Assembly: GCA_023397675.1 (NCBI GenBank)
Contig: JAEWTV010000065.1
Coordinates: 248,001-312,000 of the forward strand
From: Bacillota bacterium
GTDB lineage: Bacteria; Bacillota; Clostridia; Acetivibrionales; JANLFN01
Direction: 5' to 3'
Length of the DNA stretch: 64,000 nt
Under the pieces are notes generated by a model. It ran no database searches. It was not told the DNA's origin and saw only the letters and a list, made by a program, of their open reading frames with translations. A program made the translations under genes and the position numbers. Positions 59,556 through 64,000 of the stretch are shown here, one piece after another (the first letter of the stretch is position 1; each line of letters starts with the position of its first letter).

Positions 59556-62360
59556 TTATTTAACTGTGATAGTAGTGTCTCCAGTTAAAGCATTTGTAAT
59601 TGAGCTTCCATCTGTTACTACTGCAGGAGCGTGTATAGTCTTAACTACGAGTGTTGATGCATTATTAAGATCATAGATTCCGCTTACTGCATCACCTAAT
59701 GTTGCGCTTGTTGCCTTTGTATCAACATATCCTATTACAAGATCACCTGCTGTAAAGGATGCACTGTTATCAAGGTCAACATAGCTTATCTGTAAGTAGT
59801 TACTTCCTGAACCAGCGTAAGTTACACCGTATGCTGTAAATGAACCAGCTGTTGCAGCTACTGTATAAACTCTCTTCTGTACTGAAAGAACATACTTACC
59901 AGCGTCAGCTCCTGAACCATCTGCTACACTGTAAATAGCTGTTGGTAAAACAGTACCGTTCAATGTGATCTGGAAGTCAGTATGCGAAGTACCTGTTGCT
60001 GATGCAGGATTTTCACTGAATCCAAGGCTCATTGTTCCATTAGAGTTGATAACAGCCGTCTTTAATACAGGTGCTATATCATCTACTAATGTAATGTTAC
60101 CAACATAGGTTGTGATTATATTTCCTGCCTTATCCTTGATACCTGATATATTCAATACGTATCCTGCAGGAGCAGTCTTGGTAGCTGCTATAGAGTTAGC
60201 AGGAATATGAATTGTTGCTACATTACCGGATATTGTTATATAACTGTTTGTTGGCAGTGGAGCACCATCAAGATGGTAGTTGTTTGTATTCAATACTGTT
60301 GTAAGATCAAGTCCTGATCCTGCTTCAGTATAAGTAATCTGTATAGATGAACCTGATGTTGCATTTGTTGCAGCTGTAGCTACTACATCTCCAGGAGCAG
60401 CAATTGAAGGAGCAATTATATCTGAAGCTGATGGAGTACCTGATGATACATCAAATGTAATATTCTGAGCTGCACTTGCATTAGTGCTTACTGAAGTATC
60501 CTTAACCAATCCACTTGGAATTATAACTGTGTAACTTGTTACACCTGTTGGAACACCGGCAGTCAATACGAATACTACTTCTGTATTGTCATTAGGATTA
60601 GCTACTGGTAAAGCAGGAACTCCAGCTATTGTTGAGCCATCGCTTCCTATAGCAGAAACTGATGTAGCCTGGATAGTTACAGGCTTATTGTACTTAACTG
60701 CAAGAGCACCATAAGTTGTTGTTATTGTATTGTAACTAGTTACCTTCTGGTAAGCATAGTTTACAACTGCTGGAGCTGTTGTATCTTTATTAATTGTAAT
60801 TGCTCTTGTAGATGCTGTCATAGTATTACCTGCAGCATCAGCTACAGCATTTGTAATAACTAATGTGCCAGTAAAGGTATTAGCACTATTGAAAGGAATT
60901 GCTGAGAACCTTAGGTCAAATACTTTGTTATCTTTATTTGCTTCAGGAAGTAAAGAAACTGTAGTTATTCCTGTAGCTGTAAGATTAGAATCAAGTAATT
61001 TAACGTTTGTTGTATTTACAGTTGAAGTATTCATTGACTTATCAAAAGTAAGAACTATTGTACTATCACTAGTTAATGTAGCACTTACAAGTGAAGGAGC
61101 AGTAGTATCAGCCGATACTGTTACTGTTGTTGCCAATGGATTTGTTGTCTGATAGTTACCTGCAAAATCCTTAAAGTTCATAAGACTTAAGTTATAAGTT
61201 GTTCCAGTAGTCATGGTAGAACCGTTGGTAACAACAACCTTTGTTGAATCAGAGCCTGCTGATAAAGCTGCAAATGTACCATTTACAGTAACAGATGCAG
61301 ATGCGAAATCAATCGGTTCACTGAAAGTCAAAGTAATAGCATTTGTAGTTACTTTTGCTGATGACTGTGCAGATACAAATACTGGTGCTGTAGTATCACT
61401 AGCAAGTATTGACTTGCTGTAATCAGCTGCAAGAGCTACTCCTGACGCATCCTTAACACCAGATACTTTGAATGAGTATGCCTGATTATTTGTCAATGCT
61501 GTAGCAAGAGTTATAACAACTGTCTTTTTATCTGCGCTCATTACAGCTGTACCAGTTGAAACATTAAGTGCTGTATAAGTTGATGTACCAGTAGCCATTG
61601 AGTAGTTACCAATGGTTTCTGCAGAATCTTCGTTAACAGCTTTATTGAATACAACCTGGATTTGTTTTGAATTTAACTGAGTTAATGATGAAACAGCTAA
61701 AGCAGCGGAAGAAGTTGTGAAACCTGCAGCTACTGCCTTTGTAGCGAATGCTGAGTCAGCATTTGCAAGAGCTTCAACAAGTGCTACATCACTACCCTTA
61801 GCATTTGTCTTAAGAGCTTCTACTGTAGCTACTGCCAAATCATTAACAGTAAACTTAGCATTGTCAAGGTTCTTAACAAGTCCTACTGAAGCAGCCTTTG
61901 ACATTACTGTTGCCCATGTGTAATCTCCGCTGTAACCGAGAACTGTAAGCATTACGCTATAGTACTGTTTAGCGTCGATTAAGGAATTAGGGTCAAATTT
62001 GTTGTTTCCGATACCACCGAAGCCAAGTTCCGGATGAGCTTTAAGGTAAGCTGTGTAAGGCTTCTGCCATCCTGCTGTTACGTCTGAGAAGTTGTCTGCT
62101 GTAGCTGGTGTTGCCTGAGCTGCAGCTTCGAGGCCCTTCAATCTAAGTAACATTATAGCAGCCTGTATTCTTGCGGGTTGTGTCTGGGTGTAAGCTAATG
62201 TTACACCATCACCTGCGCCCTGCAGCATGCCGATTGTTGTGCAAGCCTGAGCGTCTGCAGATATAGCAGTAGTTCCTTCAGCGAAAGCTGCTGGGATCAT
62301 AGTTGTAATCATAACAGCTATAACTACTACAACTGCGAATAATTTCTTGAGATTCCTCAT
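59556..62360 (-). CDS. S-layer protein paralogue with SLH-like anchor and Ig-like repeats
   Basis: A 934-residue paralogue of the protein at 56290, with a nearly identical signal peptide and the same three SLH-like units (TQPARIQAAIMLLRLKG, FDPNSLIDAKQYYSVMLTVLGYS, FTVNDLAVATVEALK). The same Ig-like series follows (DTTAPVFVSA, DTTAPSLVSA, DTTAPAVVNY, DDIAPVLKTA). The calcium-like loop of the sister protein is here DLDNSASFTAGD, keeping the acidic spacing but losing glycine. The most divergent stretches are residues 220-300 and the last 120. Two abundant S-layer variants, each with a strong promoter, could be co-expressed or alternated. Confidence 0.92.
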   Translation of the reverse strand: MRNLKKLFAVVVVIAVMITTMIPAAFAEGTTAISADAQACTTIGMLQGAGDGVTLAYTQTQPARIQAAIMLLRLKGLEAAAQATPATADNFSDVTAGWQKPYTAYLKAHPELGFGGIGNNKFDPNSLIDAKQYYSVMLTVLGYSGDYTWATVMSKAASVGLVKNLDNAKFTVNDLAVATVEALKTNAKGSDVALVEALANADSAFATKAVAAGFTTSSAALAVSSLTQLNSKQIQVVFNKAVNEDSAETIGNYSMATGTSTYTALNVSTGTAVMSADKKTVVITLATALTNNQAYSFKVSGVKDASGVALAADYSKSILASDTTAPVFVSAQSSAKVTTNAITLTFSEPIDFASASVTVNGTFAALSAGSDSTKVVVTNGSTMTTGTTYNLSLMNFKDFAGNYQTTNPLATTVTVSADTTAPSLVSATLTSDSTIVLTFDKSMNTSTVNTTNVKLLDSNLTATGITTVSLLPEANKDNKVFDLRFSAIPFNSANTFTGTLVITNAVADAAGNTMTASTRAITINKDTTAPAVVNYAYQKVTSYNTITTTYGALAVKYNKPVTIQATSVSAIGSDGSTIAGVPALPVANPNDNTEVVFVLTAGVPTGVTSYTVIIPSGLVKDTSVSTNASAAQNITFDVSSGTPSASDIIAPSIAAPGDVVATAATNATSGSSIQITYTEAGSGLDLTTVLNTNNYHLDGAPLPTNSYITISGNVATIHIPANSIAATKTAPAGYVLNISGIKDKAGNIITTYVGNITLVDDIAPVLKTAVINSNGTMSLGFSENPASATGTSHTDFQITLNGTVLPTAIYSVADGSGADAGKYVLSVQKRVYTVAATAGSFTAYGVTYAGSGSNYLQISYVDLDNSASFTAGDLVIGYVDTKATSATLGDAVSGIYDLNNASTLVVKTIHAPAVVTDGSSITNALTGDTTITVK

Positions 62361-62391
62361 ACTTTCAAATCCTCCTTGTGAGTTTTAATTT

Positions 62392-62428
62392 GCGGAAGAG
62401 TTTACGATAACCGGGCTGCTTCCTCCGC
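62392..62428 (-). promoter_or_regulatory. Stem-loop in the leader of the second S-layer mRNA
   Basis: GCGGAAG can pair with CTTCC/TCCGC arms around a loop containing CCGGG, about 30 bases upstream of the start. The sequence differs from the leader stem of the other paralogue, but the position is kept. Confidence 0.42.
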
Positions 62429-62495
62429 TTTTGACTTTAGACATACCCGGTTTAATTCAAGACCATAGTTTACATAAGTCTTGAACATCAAAGTC

Positions 62496-62525
62496 ATTAT
62501 AACATCGTAAAAGTTTAAAGGTCAA
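62496..62525 (-). promoter_or_regulatory. Strong promoter of the second S-layer gene
   Basis: On the minus strand TTGACC, 18 bases, perfect TATAAT, giving a leader of about 130 bases. The remaining gap to the ABC permease (62526-62703) shows no gene and no obvious terminator. Confidence 0.8.
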
Positions 62526-62703
62526 TGATTGATACAGAAGTGTAATATAACTGTAACAGGCATATTTAGTACTTTACAGGGATTTTTGTCCATAGGAGGA
62601 AGGTGTATGATAAAGTGAATTTATGTTTCAATTTTATGTTAACTCTATTATGCTTTTAAACATCAATGCTTCATAATAATTAATACGAATTATGGAACAA
62701 AGG

Positions 62704-63909
62704 TTAGCTTCTAACCTGTTTTCTTAATATCAGGTAGCTAAGCGGTAAAAGGACAATAGATATTGAAAGCAACACCAACAAAGGTGTCAAGGCAGCTGCG
62801 GCATTACCAGGTTCGGCAAGCAGTTTGTTTATGCCTTGAAGGGCCCAGCCCTGGGGAGTCAAATCTGCCAGCTGTTTAAGCTGTTTTGTAGGATCGACAA
62901 AGTTCCAGAAGCACCCTCCGGCAAAGCCGGTAAGCAGTGCGAAGATAGGTCCGCCTGCCTGAAGCTGTGCAGGCGTTTTAAGAATTGAGGATAGAAGCAT
63001 ACTTATTGATATTACTGAAAGCAGGTACGCTGAGAACAGCAAGTACGACATGGTACCCGGGAAAATGTTCACATCAAAAGCCAGCTTTAATATCACCGAG
63101 AACAGTACAATCTGTAATAATCCAGCCGCCATAAGTGCAAGTACATTCCCGGCAAAGGAATGTATGAGGGCGCCGGGGCCTGATATAAGCCTTTTTAAGG
63201 TTCCATTGTTGCGTTCTTCTATTACCCAGCCACTGCAGAACAATACAAAAAACATTATAAATACCAGGATTATTCCTGAGGATGCAGCAGTTGATGAAGG
63301 CAGTGAAATGCGTTTGACCTCCTGAGCAGAATTGTTTTGAACCTCCCTGTAGTCAACCGTCACAAGTGGTTTGGGTTCCCACTGTGATTGATAGAAAATA
63401 TTTATTTCATTAATAAGTCCGCTGTTTACAGATACATTATGCTTTTTATAAAGGGTTGTTATCTTGTCTACAGCCATGCTTTGGGCTCCAAGTCTCATTA
63501 CCTCGCCCGAAACAAGCTCCTGTACATAGCTTGATGAGAAGGATGAAGGGGAGCTTATTAAGTCTATCATGTCACTGCTTATCCCATGGGCTATATTTTC
63601 ACTAAAGTCCTTCTTTATAATGAAGGCCGCTTCAATTTTTTCTTCCTTTATCAGTTCAATAGCTTTTTCACGCTGGGTAAGGTTCACCTGCAGGCCTTCC
63701 TTTTTAAGAATCCTGTCTTTAAGTATATTCGATGCCTCTGAATTGTCTTCGTCTACCAGTGCAACAGGAACAACGTTAAGCTTTTCATGCTTCAGTGCAT
63801 AGCCGGTTGAAAGGGTTATGAACAGGGGTATAAGGACCATTGCAACAAAAAAGGCCTTATCCGTTAACATTGTTTTTATTTTATAGAAGGTTATGTGTAA
63901 GAGCTTCAT
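62704..63909 (-). CDS. ABC-2 type transporter permease
   Basis: A 401-residue membrane protein. The first helix at about 17-37 (KAFFVAMVLIPLFITLSTGYA) is followed by an extracytoplasmic domain to about residue 205 (VALVDEDNSEAS, EKIEAAFIIKKDFSENIA). Five more helices follow, including GIILVFIMFFVLFCSGWVIEERNNGTLKRLISGP, the ABC-2 signature. This is the YhgE/LinK/YbhR-like layout of exporters for drugs or lipids. Its ATG overlaps the stop of the preceding membrane protein (ATGA), so the two permease-like proteins are probably paired. The ATPase is expected beyond the window. Confidence 0.9.
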   Translation of the reverse strand: MKLLHITFYKIKTMLTDKAFFVAMVLIPLFITLSTGYALKHEKLNVVPVALVDEDNSEASNILKDRILKKEGLQVNLTQREKAIELIKEEKIEAAFIIKKDFSENIAHGISSDMIDLISSPSSFSSSYVQELVSGEVMRLGAQSMAVDKITTLYKKHNVSVNSGLINEINIFYQSQWEPKPLVTVDYREVQNNSAQEVKRISLPSSTAASSGIILVFIMFFVLFCSGWVIEERNNGTLKRLISGPGALIHSFAGNVLALMAAGLLQIVLFSVILKLAFDVNIFPGTMSYLLFSAYLLSVISISMLLSSILKTPAQLQAGGPIFALLTGFAGGCFWNFVDPTKQLKQLADLTPQGWALQGINKLLAEPGNAAAALTPLLVLLSISIVLLPLSYLILRKQVRS

Positions 63910-64000
63910 ATGTTATTCCTCCTTCTCCTGAAGGCCAGTATAACCGTCGCCGCCAGAAGCAGCGCCGCTGCCATTTCAATAAGCGGAGTCACATACCTGT
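63906..64000 (-). CDS. C-terminal end of an upstream membrane protein, probably the partner ABC-2 permease (partial)
   Basis: Thirty codons and a TGA, read on the minus strand and cut by the window edge. The fragment RYVTPLIEMAAALLLA then ATVILAFRRRRNN is a final membrane helix followed by a run of arginines, the positive-inside end typical of ABC-2 permeases. Its TGA overlaps the ATG of the next permease by the ATGA arrangement. Confidence 0.75.
   Translation of the reverse strand, partial: RYVTPLIEMAAALLLAATVILAFRRRRNNI

Overview
The window looks like a chromosomal segment of a low-GC, Gram-positive anaerobe of the class Clostridia. The evidence is the AT-rich sequence, AGGAGG-type ribosome sites with frequent TTG and GTG starts, a WalRK operon with YycH and YycI, a Spo0E-type phosphatase (so probably a spore former), a VanZ protein, and S-layer proteins with SLH-like N-termini. 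The paired S-layer proteins recall mesophilic cellulolytic clostridia (Ruminiclostridium-like), but this is inference from style, not a database match. I see no rRNA, tRNA, CRISPR array, insertion sequence or prophage.

Layout. Positions 1-8.2 kb hold housekeeping and orphan genes: mscL, a DUF817 membrane protein, a short unknown protein, a chemotaxis-type transducer, a GAF plus thiamine-diphosphate enzyme pair behind a strikingly structured leader, a VOC protein, a DinB protein and rlmH. Positions 8.4-10.0 kb carry a plus-strand ECF sigma / anti-sigma pair. Positions 10.0-18.9 kb hold the essential wall-stress locus, transcribed leftward: walR, walK, a secreted protein, yycH, yycI, murA, a WalJ-like metallohydrolase and an alpha/beta hydrolase. 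Positions 19.2-24.1 kb hold a Spo0E-like gene, a sugar epimerase, VanZ, a TolC-like exported coiled-coil protein, an acyltransferase and a small coiled-coil gene flanked by a dispersed repeat.

Positions 24.3-56.1 kb form one long leftward surface-glycan cluster. It contains the four dTDP-rhamnose genes, UDP-glucose dehydrogenase, an initiating phosphoglycosyltransferase, Wzm/Wzt-type export, an O-antigen ligase-like protein, several family 2 glycosyltransferases, two large membrane glycosyltransferases with lectin-like tails, a deacetylase/GT/GT fusion, methyltransferases, a flippase-like protein and a pair of small drug/metabolite-type transporters. A decayed copy of the FAD oxidoreductase lies inside it. 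A good sigma-A-type promoter precedes its first gene.

Positions 56.3-62.4 kb hold two tandem S-layer paralogues, each with its own strong promoter, hairpin-bearing leader and terminator. Positions 62.7-64 kb hold an ABC-2 permease and the tail of the gene before it. Because the S-layer genes directly precede a rhamnose / ABC export / O-ligase cluster, the most attractive reading of the right half is a locus for making the S-layer and glycosylating it, with the 1039-residue ligase-like protein as candidate transferase. That is inference. Other points of interest are two cluster genes whose conserved N-termini can only be reached with ATA or ATT starts, the tandem hairpins before the GAF/TPP operon, and a repeat that sits just downstream of several genes.
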